In this document: in pieces, positions 38,571 through 47,688 of the stretch
Layout of the letters: each line of letters begins with the position of its first letter
Position numbering within the stretch: position 1 is the first letter of the stretch
NCBI RefSeq assembly: GCF_900104025.1
Contig: NZ_FNIQ01000005.1
Location: 124,001 to 188,000 of the forward strand
Length of the DNA: 64,000 nt
Source: Geodermatophilus sp. DSM 45219
GTDB taxonomy: Bacteria > Actinomycetota > Actinomycetes > Mycobacteriales > Geodermatophilaceae
Reading direction: 5' to 3'
The notes under the pieces: model-generated
Databases searched by the model: none
Seen by the model: only the letters and a program-made list of their open reading frames with translations
Told to the model about the DNA's origin: nothing
Position numbers and translations under genes: made by a program

Positions 38571-38996
38571 GTGGACACGATCGTCTTCCACGTCCACCCG
38601 GACGAGGAGCTGCCAGGAGCTCGGCGGGTCGTCCCCGTGGTGGACGGCGTGCCGCTGACCGCGTCGGTCACCGACTTCGAGGTCGAGCACGGCTGCGACG
38701 ACCCGGCAGGCGGCTACGACGGGATCGCCGTCGATGCGGCGCGCGCCGCCGAGCACGCCCGCGACCTCACCACCACCTCCTGGTGGCGTCGCTCGCGACG
38801 CGTCGACCTGCTCGGCTGCGAGTGCGGCGGCACGGCGTGCTGGCCGCTCGAGGCCAGGGTGCACGTCGGCGAGCACGCCGTGACGTGGGACCGCTTCCGG
38901 CAGCCGCACCGGCCGTCGCGCGACTACTCCGGGTTCGGCCCGTTCGCGTTCGACGCGGCCTCCTACCGCGAAGCGGTCCGGGCGCTCGAGGGTTGA
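38571..38996 (+). CDS. Conserved hypothetical protein with CxC/C cluster
   Basis: 141-residue protein starting at GTG 38571, 2 bp after the hydrolase stop. The first half is beta-rich (VVDGVPLTASVTDFEVEHG). The strongest conserved-looking segment is VDLLGCECGGTACWPLEARV, with three cysteines that could bind a metal. It ends FGPFAFDAASYREAVRALEG, a frequent C-terminus of small actinobacterial proteins of this sort. No signal peptide or membrane segment is present. I do not know its function; cotranscription with the hydrolase is likely. Confidence 0.7.
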   Translation: MDTIVFHVHPDEELPGARRVVPVVDGVPLTASVTDFEVEHGCDDPAGGYDGIAVDAARAAEHARDLTTTSWWRRSRRVDLLGCECGGTACWPLEARVHVGEHAVTWDRFRQPHRPSRDYSGFGPFAFDAASYREAVRALEG

Positions 38997-39005
38997 CGGG
39001 CGGGC

Positions 39006-42000
39006 TCAGCGGGCCGTTCCGGTGACCAGGGCGAGCAGGCCGGCCTCGTCGAGCAGGTCGACCGGGCGGACGGTGACCCCGGCGGCGACGTGGTGGAAGC
39101 CGGCGCTGACCCGCTCGACCGGGACGCCGGTCAGCCGCGCCCAACCCAGGCGGTAGGCGGCCAGCTGCACCCCGGCGGCGGCCAGCTCGGCACCGGACGG
39201 CGGTGGGCCGGTCTTCCAGTCGATGACCTCGTAGCCACCGTCCCCGTCGCCGAACACCGCGTCGATCCGCCCGCGCAGGGTCAGCGGCCCCAGGGGCGTC
39301 TCGAACGGCACCTCGACCTCCAGCGGCTGGCGGTCGGCCCACTCACCGGCGAGGAACGCCTCCTGCAGCTCGGCCAGCGCGCTGTCGGGTGCGGCGAACT
39401 CGTCGCCCGAGCCGGGCAGCTCGTCGAGGTCGACCAGCCGGGAGGCGCCGAAGCGCTCCTCCAGCCAGGCGTGGAAGGCGGTGCCGCGCCGGGCCAGCGG
39501 AGCGGGCGCGGCCGGCATCGGGCGGCGCAGCCGGCGGGCCAGCTCGGCGGGGTCGCGGCGCAGCGTCACCAGCGCCGACACCGACAGGTGCGAGGGCAGC
39601 GGGACCTCGACGGTCGGGCTGGCCGACCTCGCCCGCTCGCGCAGCAGCAGGTCGGCGTCGCGCACCCACTGGTCGACCAGCGGATCGGGGTGGCCGAGGC
39701 GGGCGTCGGTCTCCAGCGGGTGCGCCGCGGACCCGGCGACCAGCTCGGCGGCCGCGGTGAGCGCGCGCCGCCGTCCGGGGGCGAGCGGGTCGGCGGGCCA
39801 GACGCCGACCGGCCACTCCTCCAGGGCGGGGTTGGTCGCGCCGTCCTCGGGCGCCGGCGCCCAGTGCACGACCGTGCCGGCGCCGCCCTCGCAGGCCTCG
39901 CGGACGGTGTGCAGCAGGGACGATGGCCCGTTCGGCCGCACCCCGTCGCGCCACCAGCTGCCCGAGCAGACCAGCAGGTGGCGGGCGCGGGTCACCGCGA
40001 CGTAGCCGAGCCGGACCTCCTCGCCGGTGCCGAAGCGCTTCCACTCCTCGACGTACTCCTCCAGCGACTGCGAGAGCACCTTCTGGTCACCGGAGCCGGG
40101 CACCGGGCGGCGCCACTGCGGCAGCTCCGCGCGGTCGACGGTGCGCAGCTCGGCCGGCACCGCGCCCGGGTCACGGATCCAGGAGTCGGCGACCCCGGGC
40201 TTGGCCGGGAACTGGTCCTCGGTCATGCCGGGGACCGCGACGACGTCCCACTCCAGCCCCTTGGCCGAGTGCCCGGTGAGCAGTTGCACCGCCTCCGGGT
40301 TGACCGCGACCTCGCCGGGCTCCAGCCCGCGCTCGCGCTCCTCGGCGTCGCGGAGGTAGCCCAGGAAGGCCGGCAGCGAGGGCAGCTCGGCCAGCTCGGT
40401 GAACTGGGCGGCCACGCCGTGCAGGGCGTCGAGGTGGGCGCGGGCACCGGCCGGGCTGACGTCGGGTGCGCTGGCCAGCTCGGTCTCCAGGCCCAGGGTG
40501 CGGGCCACCTCGTCGACCAGGTCGGGCAGCGACTCCCCCAGCCGCGCCCGCAGCCCGGACAGCTCCGCGCCGAGCCGCCGCAGCCGGCGGTACCCCTCGG
40601 CCGACCAGGCGTCGGCGTCCCCGAGGTCGTCGAGGGCCTCGACGATGCTGCCCCGCTCGGTCGGCGGCTCCTCGCGGCCGCCGGCCGCGCGCTCGGGGCG
40701 GCGGGCGTGCACCAGCGTCCGGGCGCGGGACTCCAGCGCGGCGAGGTCGCGCGGGCCGATCCGCCAGCGGGCGCCGGTGAGCAGCCGGCCGAGGGCGTCA
40801 CCGGCGGTCGGGTCGACCAGCACGGTGAGCGCGGCGACGACGTCGGACACCTCGGGCACCTCGAGCAGCCCGCCCAGCCCGACCACCTCCACCGGCACGT
40901 CCCGCTCGCGCAGCGCGGCGGCGATGCCGGGCAGCTGCTTGCGGGTGCGGGCGAGGACGGCGACCGTCGGCGGGCGGCCGTCGGGACGGCGGGTGAGGAC
41001 GGCGTCCGTGCCGTGCCAGCAGGCGGCCAGCCGGTCGGCCAGCGCGGCGGTCTCCTCGGCGACGGTCCGGTACAGGCCGACGGTGACCGAGCCCCGCCCG
41101 GCGGTCGGCGCGGGAGCCAGGTCGGGCAGCGGCACCTCGGGCTCGGGCAGCACGGCCGACACGGCGTTGGCCACGGCGAGCACGGCCTCGTCGTTGCGCC
41201 AGCTGGTGGCCAGGGTGAGCCTCTCGGCCCGGCGGTCTCCGGTGCCGGGGAAGGTCCGCGGGAAGCGCTCGATGGTGCCCGCCGAGGCACCGCGCCAGCC
41301 GTAGATGGACTGGCGCGGGTCGCCGACGGCGAGCACCGGGTGCCCGGTCGCCCGCCCGAACAGCGCCTCGAGCATGCGCAGCTGGCCGACGCTGGTGTCC
41401 TGGTACTCGTCGAGGAGCACCACCGTCCAGCGGGCGCGCTCGCGGCGGCCGACCTCTGCTGCTGCCACCGCGATCCGGGCGGCGTGCGCCACCTGGTCGG
41501 CGTAGTCGATGGAGCCCATGGCCCGCTTGCGCGCCTCGAACGCCTCGACCAGCGGCAGCAGCGCCACCCGCGCCCGCTGCCGGGCGAGCACGTCGAGCAC
41601 GTCCTTGTACGGCCCGCGCTTCTTCGGGGCGTCGGGGTAGCCGTGCACCTGCGCCTCGAGGCTCGCCGTCCAGGCCCGCAGCGCGGTCGGGGTGATGTCG
41701 TGCTCGCCCATGTCGGCGGCCAGCGCCAGCACGTCCTCGACCGTGGTGAGCAGCGACAGCGGGACGTCGTCCATGTCGCCGGTGTACGCGGCGACCACCT
41801 GGGTGGCCTGCCCCCAGCACATGGCCGGGCCGAGGACGCCGGCGCCGGGTTCCACGCCGATCCGCAGCCCGTGCTCGGCGACGAGCGAGGCGGCGTAGCC
41901 GTGGTAGGTGGCCACCGTCGGCCGGGCGATCTCCAGCCGGTCCTTCAGCTCCCGCTCGGTGTCCGGGTGGCGGGCCAGGGCCCCCAGCCGGAGGTGGATG

Positions 42001-42365
42001 CGCTCGTTGAGCTCGCTGGCGGCCTTGCGGGTGAAGGTCAGGCCGAGGACGGCCTCGGGCTCGACGACCCGGTTGGCGACCAGCCAGGAGACCCGCGCGG
42101 CCATCGTCTCGGTCTTGCCCGAGCCCGCGCCGGCGACCACCACGAGCGGCCGGTCGGCCGGGGCCTCGACGACCCGTGCCTGCTCGGGCGAGGGCGCGTA
42201 GGACAGCCCGCAGCGCGCGGCCACCTCGGCCGGGGTGAGCAGTCGCCGTGGCTCGGGCCGGGGCGCGCTCTCACCGCCGAGCAGGTCGTCGAAGGAGAGC
42301 TGGTGAAGGACCCCGTCCTCCTCCCCGCTCGCAGGCTCGCGGGGGGAACCGGAATCGGGCCTCAC
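39006..42365 (-). CDS. adnB: AdnB subunit of the AdnAB helicase-nuclease
   Basis: Motor-nuclease subunit that with AdnA resects DNA double-strand breaks. The 1119-residue protein has an SF1 motor (Walker A AGAGSGKT at 78-85, VVLLDEYQDTSVGQL, VGDPRQSIYGWRGA, LLTGHSAKGLEWDVV, LGYVAVTRARH). A C-terminal RecB-like nuclease is marked by GRIDAVFGDG and YEVIDWKTG near residue 1050. GTG 42365 overlaps the adnA stop (GTGA), so the subunits are coupled in the usual adnA-adnB order. Codons 5-20 come from a family A palindromic repeat that lies inside the gene. Mycobacterial AdnB is of similar length. Confidence 0.92.
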   Translation of the reverse strand: MRPDSGSPREPASGEEDGVLHQLSFDDLLGGESAPRPEPRRLLTPAEVAARCGLSYAPSPEQARVVEAPADRPLVVVAGAGSGKTETMAARVSWLVANRVVEPEAVLGLTFTRKAASELNERIHLRLGALARHPDTERELKDRLEIARPTVATYHGYAASLVAEHGLRIGVEPGAGVLGPAMCWGQATQVVAAYTGDMDDVPLSLLTTVEDVLALAADMGEHDITPTALRAWTASLEAQVHGYPDAPKKRGPYKDVLDVLARQRARVALLPLVEAFEARKRAMGSIDYADQVAHAARIAVAAAEVGRRERARWTVVLLDEYQDTSVGQLRMLEALFGRATGHPVLAVGDPRQSIYGWRGASAGTIERFPRTFPGTGDRRAERLTLATSWRNDEAVLAVANAVSAVLPEPEVPLPDLAPAPTAGRGSVTVGLYRTVAEETAALADRLAACWHGTDAVLTRRPDGRPPTVAVLARTRKQLPGIAAALRERDVPVEVVGLGGLLEVPEVSDVVAALTVLVDPTAGDALGRLLTGARWRIGPRDLAALESRARTLVHARRPERAAGGREEPPTERGSIVEALDDLGDADAWSAEGYRRLRRLGAELSGLRARLGESLPDLVDEVARTLGLETELASAPDVSPAGARAHLDALHGVAAQFTELAELPSLPAFLGYLRDAEERERGLEPGEVAVNPEAVQLLTGHSAKGLEWDVVAVPGMTEDQFPAKPGVADSWIRDPGAVPAELRTVDRAELPQWRRPVPGSGDQKVLSQSLEEYVEEWKRFGTGEEVRLGYVAVTRARHLLVCSGSWWRDGVRPNGPSSLLHTVREACEGGAGTVVHWAPAPEDGATNPALEEWPVGVWPADPLAPGRRRALTAAAELVAGSAAHPLETDARLGHPDPLVDQWVRDADLLLRERARSASPTVEVPLPSHLSVSALVTLRRDPAELARRLRRPMPAAPAPLARRGTAFHAWLEERFGASRLVDLDELPGSGDEFAAPDSALAELQEAFLAGEWADRQPLEVEVPFETPLGPLTLRGRIDAVFGDGDGGYEVIDWKTGPPPSGAELAAAGVQLAAYRLGWARLTGVPVERVSAGFHHVAAGVTVRPVDLLDEAGLLALVTGTAR
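42306..42351. repeat. Dispersed palindromic repeat, family A, copy 7 (inside adnB)
   Basis: AAGGACCCCGTCCTCCTCCC, then the core CGCTCGCAGGCTCGCGGGG. It lies 14 nt inside the adnB start and is translated as SGSPREPASGEEDGVL. The usual second outer arm is worn (GGAACCGG). Confidence 0.75.
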
Positions 42366-45300
42366 CCGGTCACCTGTCGGCCGCGCTCGTGCAGCGGGCA
42401 GCTGCGCCGGGCGGGGCAGCGCTGGCAGTGGGCGCCGGTGCGCACCTCGAAGGCGCCGGCCCCCATCCCCTCACCGACCGCGGCGATCAACTCGCCGGCC
42501 GGGGTCTGCTCCAGCGGGACGTCGGCCGGCAGCGGCTCTTGGTGCTGCTCCTTGGCCCGGGCTCCGGTGCCCACCTGCAGCAGCGCCGCACCGCCGGGGA
42601 CGGTGCCGTGGTCGCCGAACCCGCCGGCGGCGACCGCGACCTGGTAGGCGGCCAGCTGCCCGTGCGTCTCGACGTCCTTGGCCGCGGTCCGGCCGGTCTT
42701 GAGGTCGACGACGACCAGCCGGCCCTCGGCGTCGCGCTCCAGCCGGTCGACCTGCCCGCGCAGCCGGGCCCGGCCGACCGTCACGTCGAAGTCCTCCTCG
42801 GCCGCGACCAGCGTGCGGCCGTTGGCGGTGTGCCAGCGCAGGAACCGCTCGAGCATCTGCTGGGCGGTGGCCCGCTGGCGCTGGTCGGCCCAGCCCGGGC
42901 CCAGGTCGAGCTGGTCGAGCTCGGCGGCCAGCGCGTCGGGCGCCTCAGCGGAGGGCAGCCCGTCGGCGACCCGCTGGGCGACCGCGTGCACCGCCGAGCC
43001 GATGGTCCGGGTGGCGTCGGGCGAGGCCTCGGCGCCGACCGCGCCGAGCACCCACTTCAGCGGGCAGCGCTGGAAGGTCTCGATGGCCGACGGGCGCACC
43101 CGCACCGGGGCGTCCGGGTCGACGAGCGGGGCGTCGTCCGACAGCGGGGCCAGGCCCCACCAGGACCGCGGCGCCGCCCCGGGCACGCCCTCCTCGGCGA
43201 GCCGCCGCAGCACCGCGGCTGCGGCGGAGCGGCGGGCCGGCGGGGTGTGCGGGTCGGTGACGGTGCGACGCAGGTCGGCGACCAGGGCGGGGAGGGTCAG
43301 CGAGCGGGGCAGCTCGGTGAGCGGGCGGCCGTCGTCCGGCGGCGGCACCACCAGGTCGAGGAAGCGTGAGGCGGTCGCGCCGGCCTCGGCGCCGTCGAGC
43401 GCCCCCTGGACGGCGGTGACCACCAGCCGGCGCCGGGCTCGGGTGCAGGCGACGTAGAACAGCCGCCGCTCCTCGGCCAGGGCCAGGGTGCGCCGGTCGA
43501 CCGCAGCGCCGTCGATGCCGGCGGCCAGCTCCACGAGCTCCTCGGTGCCGAGCAGCGTGGCGCGCTCCCGCAGGTCGGGCCACACGCCCTCCTGCACGCC
43601 GGCCACGCACACGACGTCCCACTCCAGGCCCTTGGCGGCGTGCGCGGTGAGCAGCCGCACCGTCTCGTCGGTCGCGGCCCGCGCCGCGCCGGTGTCGCCG
43701 GGCAGCTCCTGGGCGGAGAGGTGGTCGACGAACGCCCGCACGTCGGCCGAGGGCAGCCGGTCGACGAAGCCGGCCGCGGCGTCGAACAGCGCGACGACGG
43801 CGTCGAGGTCGCGGTCGGCGACGGCGCCGGCCGCGCCGCCGGCGGCACTGGCCCGCGCCCACCGGCCGGCCAGGCCGCTGCGCTGCCACATCGCCCACAG
43901 CACGTCCTCGGCGCTGCCGTCGTGCGCGAGCGCCGCCCGGCCTGCGGCGAGGACGCCGGCGACCCGGAGCGCGGGTCGGGCCACGTGCTCGGGCAGCGTC
44001 TCCAGCAGCAGCTCGTCGGTGACCGCGGTCGCCAGGGGGGCGCCGCGCTCGGCGGTGTCGATCCCCTGCCGGGCCAGGGCGATGCGGACCGCGCGGCGCA
44101 GCCGCCGCAGGTCGAGCACGCTGGCCCCGCCCAGCGGCGAGGCCAGCAGCGCCTCGGCCGCCGGCTCGTCGAGGCCGGCCGGGGTGCCGTCGGCGCCGGG
44201 CAGCAGCGCGTCGAGCGCGGACAGGAACGGCGCCACGGCGGGCTGGGCGGCCAGCGGGAGGTCGTCGGCGGAGACGGCGACGGGGACGCCGGCGGAGGTC
44301 AGCGCGCGCCGCAGCGGACCCAGCGCGAGCGTCGTCCGGACGACGACGGCCATCTGCGACCACGGCACGCCGTCGAGCAGGTGGGCGCGGCGCAGCACGT
44401 CGGCGAGGTAGGCCGCCTCGACCGCGGCCGACCCGAAGACGTGCACCTCGGCGGTGCCGTCGTCGCTGCCCTCGACCGGCTGCAGCCGCCGGTGCTGGGC
44501 CGGGCCGGGCAGCCCCTCGGCGACCCTGCGGCTGACCCGCAGCAGCTCGGCACCGGAGCGGCGGCAGACGCCCAGGGACAGCCGGCCGGCGGGCCGCCCG
44601 TCGACGTGCCGGAACCGGTCGGGGAACTCGACGATCCCGCGCGGCTCGGCACCGCGGAAGGCGTAGACGGCCTGGTCGGGGTCGCCGACGGCGACCAGGT
44701 CGCCGCCACGGCCGGCGAGCAGCGCGAGCAGCTCGACCTGCGCGGGGTCGGTGTCCTGGTACTCGTCGACGAACAGCCAGCGGGCCCGCTCCCGTTCCTG
44801 GCGGAGCAGCTGGGGGTCGTCCTCGAGCTCGAGGATGGCCTGGCGGACCAGCTCGGCGGGGTCGTAGCCGGAGGAGTCACCGCGGGAGGCGGTGGCGAAG
44901 GCGGTGACCGCCTCGTACTGCTCCTGGAACGCCGCGGCGAGCACCCAGTGGTCGCGGCCGGTCGCCCGGCCCCAGGCCGCCAGCTGCTCGGACCCGACGC
45001 CGCGTTCGGTGGCCCGCAGCAGCAGGTCGCGCAGTTCGCCGCGGAAGGCGTTGGTGGCCAGCGCCGGGCCGAGCTCCTCGGGCCAGTGGACGGCGCCCTC
45101 GCCCTCGACGTCCCCGCGCAGCAGCGAGGCCACGACGGCGTCCTGCTCCGCGGCGGTGAGCAGCCGGGGCGGGGGCTCGCCGCGCAGCAGGGCGGCACGG
45201 CGCAGCACCCCGTAGGCGTAGGAGTGGAAGGTGCGGGCCAGCGGCTCGCGGATGGTGCGGGCGACCCGGCCGGTGATGCGGGTGCGCAGCTCGGCGGCGG

Positions 45301-45544
45301 CCTTGCGGCTGAAGGTCAGGACGAGGATCTGCTCGGGGTCGACCCCGCGGTCGATGCGGGCGGCGACGGCCTCGACGATCGTCGTCGTCTTGCCGGTGCC
45401 CGGTCCGGCGAGCACCAGCAGCGGGCCGCCGGGGTGGTCGACGACGGCCTGCTGGGTGCGGTCCAGCCGCGGGCGCGCGGACGGCACCGGCCCGCTCTGC
45501 ACGAGCCGGTAGACCGGCGCCCCTGCGTCCCCCCGCTGTGCCAC
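42362..45544 (-). CDS. adnA: AdnA subunit of the AdnAB helicase-nuclease (Fe-S type nuclease)
   Basis: 1060-residue partner of AdnB. The motor motifs are AGPGTGKT (46-53), TFSRKAAAELRTR, WLFVDEYQDTDPAQV, AVGDPDQAVYAFRGA, LLTAHAAKGLEWDVV and LFYVACTRARR. The C-terminal nuclease has RLVVVDLKTGRTA, and four cysteines (one in TFQRCPLKWVLG, three in HCQRCPARRSCPLHE) likely hold a 4Fe-4S cluster, as in AddB-type nucleases. The start is GTG 45544; the frame stays open further upstream but that sequence is coding in another frame (alkyltransferase-like gene). The stop overlaps the adnB start by 4 nt. Confidence 0.93.
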   Translation of the reverse strand: MAQRGDAGAPVYRLVQSGPVPSARPRLDRTQQAVVDHPGGPLLVLAGPGTGKTTTIVEAVAARIDRGVDPEQILVLTFSRKAAAELRTRITGRVARTIREPLARTFHSYAYGVLRRAALLRGEPPPRLLTAAEQDAVVASLLRGDVEGEGAVHWPEELGPALATNAFRGELRDLLLRATERGVGSEQLAAWGRATGRDHWVLAAAFQEQYEAVTAFATASRGDSSGYDPAELVRQAILELEDDPQLLRQERERARWLFVDEYQDTDPAQVELLALLAGRGGDLVAVGDPDQAVYAFRGAEPRGIVEFPDRFRHVDGRPAGRLSLGVCRRSGAELLRVSRRVAEGLPGPAQHRRLQPVEGSDDGTAEVHVFGSAAVEAAYLADVLRRAHLLDGVPWSQMAVVVRTTLALGPLRRALTSAGVPVAVSADDLPLAAQPAVAPFLSALDALLPGADGTPAGLDEPAAEALLASPLGGASVLDLRRLRRAVRIALARQGIDTAERGAPLATAVTDELLLETLPEHVARPALRVAGVLAAGRAALAHDGSAEDVLWAMWQRSGLAGRWARASAAGGAAGAVADRDLDAVVALFDAAAGFVDRLPSADVRAFVDHLSAQELPGDTGAARAATDETVRLLTAHAAKGLEWDVVCVAGVQEGVWPDLRERATLLGTEELVELAAGIDGAAVDRRTLALAEERRLFYVACTRARRRLVVTAVQGALDGAEAGATASRFLDLVVPPPDDGRPLTELPRSLTLPALVADLRRTVTDPHTPPARRSAAAAVLRRLAEEGVPGAAPRSWWGLAPLSDDAPLVDPDAPVRVRPSAIETFQRCPLKWVLGAVGAEASPDATRTIGSAVHAVAQRVADGLPSAEAPDALAAELDQLDLGPGWADQRQRATAQQMLERFLRWHTANGRTLVAAEEDFDVTVGRARLRGQVDRLERDAEGRLVVVDLKTGRTAAKDVETHGQLAAYQVAVAAGGFGDHGTVPGGAALLQVGTGARAKEQHQEPLPADVPLEQTPAGELIAAVGEGMGAGAFEVRTGAHCQRCPARRSCPLHERGRQVTG

Positions 45545-45618
45545 CCGTCGATTGCAGCACGGACCGCCGACGCTTCCCGTGCCGCGGGGCCGTGGTCCTC
45601 GGGGCCGGGCGGCCCTCC

Positions 45619-45942
45619 TCAGGGCCAGGCGACGGCGGACAGGTCGATGCGACCCGAGCGCACCGGCACCCCCTCGGCGGCGAGCAGCGCGAACTGCTCC
45701 ACGCGGACCGGCTCGGCGACCGAGCCGTCGGCCCGGACCACGCGGTGCCAGGGCACCGCTCCCCCGCCCTGCGACAGCGCGCGGGCGACCCGCCGGGGCC
45801 CGACGCCGACCAGCCGGCCGACGGCACCGTAGGTGCTCACCCGCCCGGCCGGGATCCGCTCCACGACGTCGAACACCGCCTCGTCCACGTCCAGCGGCGA
45901 GGTCCCCGGTGGCGGCGGTCCGGCGGGCGCCGGGGGGCTCAC
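45619..45942 (-). CDS. Alkyltransferase-like protein (MGMT fold, Cys replaced by Trp)
   Basis: 107-residue alkyltransferase-like (ATL) protein. The DNA-binding core [20 protein letters not shown], then [20 protein letters not shown], matches the MGMT C-terminal domain. The acceptor cysteine of PCHRV is replaced by Trp (PWHRV), so it cannot transfer the alkyl group. Known ATL proteins bind O6-alkylguanine and direct it to nucleotide excision repair. GTG 45942 overlaps the upstream gene's stop (GTGA). It lies just before adnA, in a cluster of DNA-repair genes. Confidence 0.9.
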   Translation of the reverse strand: MSPPAPAGPPPPGTSPLDVDEAVFDVVERIPAGRVSTYGAVGRLVGVGPRRVARALSQGGGAVPWHRVVRADGSVAEPVRVEQFALLAAEGVPVRSGRIDLSAVAWP

Positions 45943-46886
45943 CGCACGTAGTCGCTGTTCGTCGTCCACCACTCGTAGAGCGCGGCGAGGTCGGCCTGGG
46001 TGCCGCCCTCCCCGACGACGATGCCCTCGGTGAGCGCGACGTCGTCGGTCCAGTAGAGCCACGGCCGGCCGTCGATGAGCGCGCAGGCCAGCTGCCCCGA
46101 GCTGCCGGCGCCCGACCACTCGCCGATGCCCTGGCTGCCGATGCAGTCGGGCTCGCCGGGGAACTCGGGGAAGCCGCGACCCTCGACGTCCCGGCTGAAC
46201 ACCTCGTCCAGGGTCGCCTTGTCGGCGTAGAGGTGGAACTGCGCCTCCGTGGGACCCGGCTGGGTGAGCGCCGCGCCGCAGGTGGCCGCGGCGATGTCGC
46301 CGTCGCCCGCCAGCTCGCGTTCGGAGCAGCCGGTGAGGTCGACCGGCAGGGTGGCGACGAAGTCCAGGCTCGGCGCGGGCGCGGGCGCGGGGGCGACCGG
46401 CGTCGGCGGGGGCAGAGGTGGCGGCAGCGGGGTGCGGCCGGGGGACGGCGACCGCGACGGGCGGGCCGGCTCGCTGGAGGACGCGGTGGCCGCAGCGGGC
46501 GCCGGGTCGTCGTCGTCCCCCAGCGCCAGGAACAGGGTGGCGGCGATGGCGATGACCAGCACGACCCCGGCGACCAGCGCGACGACGAGCCCCTGCCGGC
46601 CCGGCCTCCCGCCGCCGGGTCCACCGGGGGCGCCGTACGAACCGGGCGCGCCGTACGGACCGGGCGCGCCGTACGGACCGGGTGGACCGTACTGACCGGG
46701 TTGGCCGTACTGACCGGGTTGGCCGTACTGGCCCGGAACTCCGTACTGGCCAGGGGGGCCGGGCTGGGCGGGAGGGCCGTACGGACCGGGCTGCGACGGC
46801 TGCCCGGCCCAGCCGCCCTGCGCGGGCGGCTGCCCCGGTCCGCCGGAGGGGTTGTACGGGTCCGGGCCTGAGGGCGGCTGGCTCAT
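45939..46886 (-). CDS. Membrane protein with Pro/Gly/Tyr repeats and kinase-like sensor domain
   Basis: 315-residue single-pass protein. Residues 1-95 are low complexity with short repeats ([11 protein letters not shown], then [14 protein letters not shown]). One transmembrane helix lies at about 100-122. A Pro/Ala/Ser linker (125-172) leads to an extracytoplasmic domain with cysteines at 187, 203, 248 and 268 and a terminal WW at 306-307. These spacings and the text around them ([35 protein letters not shown]) parallel the outer domain of the kinase at 34606-36240. The start is ATG 46886 with AGGAGG upstream. It is coupled by overlap to the ATL gene. Function is unknown. Confidence 0.75.
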   Translation of the reverse strand: MSQPPSGPDPYNPSGGPGQPPAQGGWAGQPSQPGPYGPPAQPGPPGQYGVPGQYGQPGQYGQPGQYGPPGPYGAPGPYGAPGSYGAPGGPGGGRPGRQGLVVALVAGVVLVIAIAATLFLALGDDDDPAPAAATASSSEPARPSRSPSPGRTPLPPPLPPPTPVAPAPAPAPSLDFVATLPVDLTGCSERELAGDGDIAAATCGAALTQPGPTEAQFHLYADKATLDEVFSRDVEGRGFPEFPGEPDCIGSQGIGEWSGAGSSGQLACALIDGRPWLYWTDDVALTEGIVVGEGGTQADLAALYEWWTTNSDYVR

Positions 46887-46971
46887 GCGGAGCACCTCCT
46901 GCTGGTCACGGGCACCGCAGCGTAGAGGCGGCGTGCCCGGCAGGTGGGCGTCTCCTGCGCGGCTCCCGGGG

Positions 46972-47556
46972 TCAGGCGCGGCGCCCGTACCTGCCCAGCA
47001 GGCGCACCTGCGGCGGGGCGGTGCGCGGCACGTCCAGCGGCGGGTCGAACAGGCCGCGGACGCCGTCCTCGGGCAGCCGGTCGGCGACGACCAGGGACGC
47101 GGTGACCAGCGCCGGGTCCAGCTCGGTGTCACCGCCCGTGGCGCGGGCCAGGTCCCAGCAGTGCACGGTCAGGTCGGCGGTGAGCTCCTCGATGTACACC
47201 GCTGCCGAGGTCGGTCCGCGCCGCAGGTGGACGGTGTGCAGCAGCGCCCTGTCCTGGGCGAACGCGGCCAGCGCGCCGTCGGCGGCGGTCTCCCACCCGG
47301 TGAGCGGGTCGTCGCCGAGCAGGTCGGGGGTCTCGTCGGGGAAGCGCCCGTCGACGAGGTCGGCGGGCTCGCCGGCCAGCAGCGGAGGCGTCCACAGCGC
47401 CTCGGAGACCAGGTGGGCGACGAGGTCGGCGACGGTCCAGCCGGGCAGCGCCTCGTCGTCCCACTGCTCCGGTCCGACCGCGTCCACGCGGTCGGTGAAC
47501 TCGGCCTGGGCGCGCTGGAACAGAGCCAGCAGCTCGGTCGGAGCGAAGTCGGCCAT
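46972..47556 (-). CDS. Mycothiol-dependent maleylpyruvate isomerase-fold protein
   Basis: 194-residue DinB-fold protein of the TIGR03086/maleylpyruvate-isomerase group, which uses mycothiol or acts as a thiol-dependent enzyme. A metal-binding His is in [15 protein letters not shown], and another is in [20 protein letters not shown]. The N-terminal helix [20 protein letters not shown] is typical. The start is ATG 47556. It stands alone, with the moeZ terminator region upstream and 85 bp to the next gene. Reaction unknown. Confidence 0.82.
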   Translation of the reverse strand: MADFAPTELLALFQRAQAEFTDRVDAVGPEQWDDEALPGWTVADLVAHLVSEALWTPPLLAGEPADLVDGRFPDETPDLLGDDPLTGWETAADGALAAFAQDRALLHTVHLRRGPTSAAVYIEELTADLTVHCWDLARATGGDTELDPALVTASLVVADRLPEDGVRGLFDPPLDVPRTAPPQVRLLGRYGRRA

Positions 47557-47576
47557 GCGGTCAGTAGACAGCGAGA

Positions 47577-47613
47577 GGGCCCGGTCCGCCCCGTACGGGA
47601 GCAGACCGGGCCC
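47577..47613. terminator. Hairpin between moeZ and the DinB-fold gene
   Basis: Stem GGGCCCGGTC (47577-47586) and GACCGGGCCC (47604-47613). It lies beyond the family A repeat that follows moeZ; probably a second terminator, or part of the leader of the leftward gene. Confidence 0.5.
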
Positions 47614-47630
47614 AGGTGAGTTGCTGGAAC

Positions 47631-47688
47631 GGCCCCCTCGCAGGGTCCCGGCCCGAGCGGAGCGAGGGTAGGGGGCGAGGGGGTCCTT
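47631..47688. repeat. Dispersed palindromic repeat, family A, copy 8
   Basis: GGCCCCCTCGCAGGG to CGAGGGGGTCCTT around CCGAGCGGAGCGAGGG. It touches the moeZ stop codon (47689) directly, so it acts as the immediate 3' end of that gene. Confidence 0.8.

Noticed and set aside
39006-45544. AdnAB considered as part of a phage-defence island
   Set aside because: The genes are the standard actinobacterial break-resection pair in conserved chromosomal context; no restriction, toxin or integrase genes accompany them.
45545-46624. Upstream extension of adnA to about 1420 codons
   Set aside because: It overlaps the ATL and repeat-containing membrane-protein genes in another frame. The adnA motor begins shortly after GTG 45544, matching the usual length.
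46620-46860. Short tandem repeats considered as a CRISPR-like array
   Set aside because: They are in-frame [13 protein letters not shown] codon repeats of a protein, with no spacers or cas genes.
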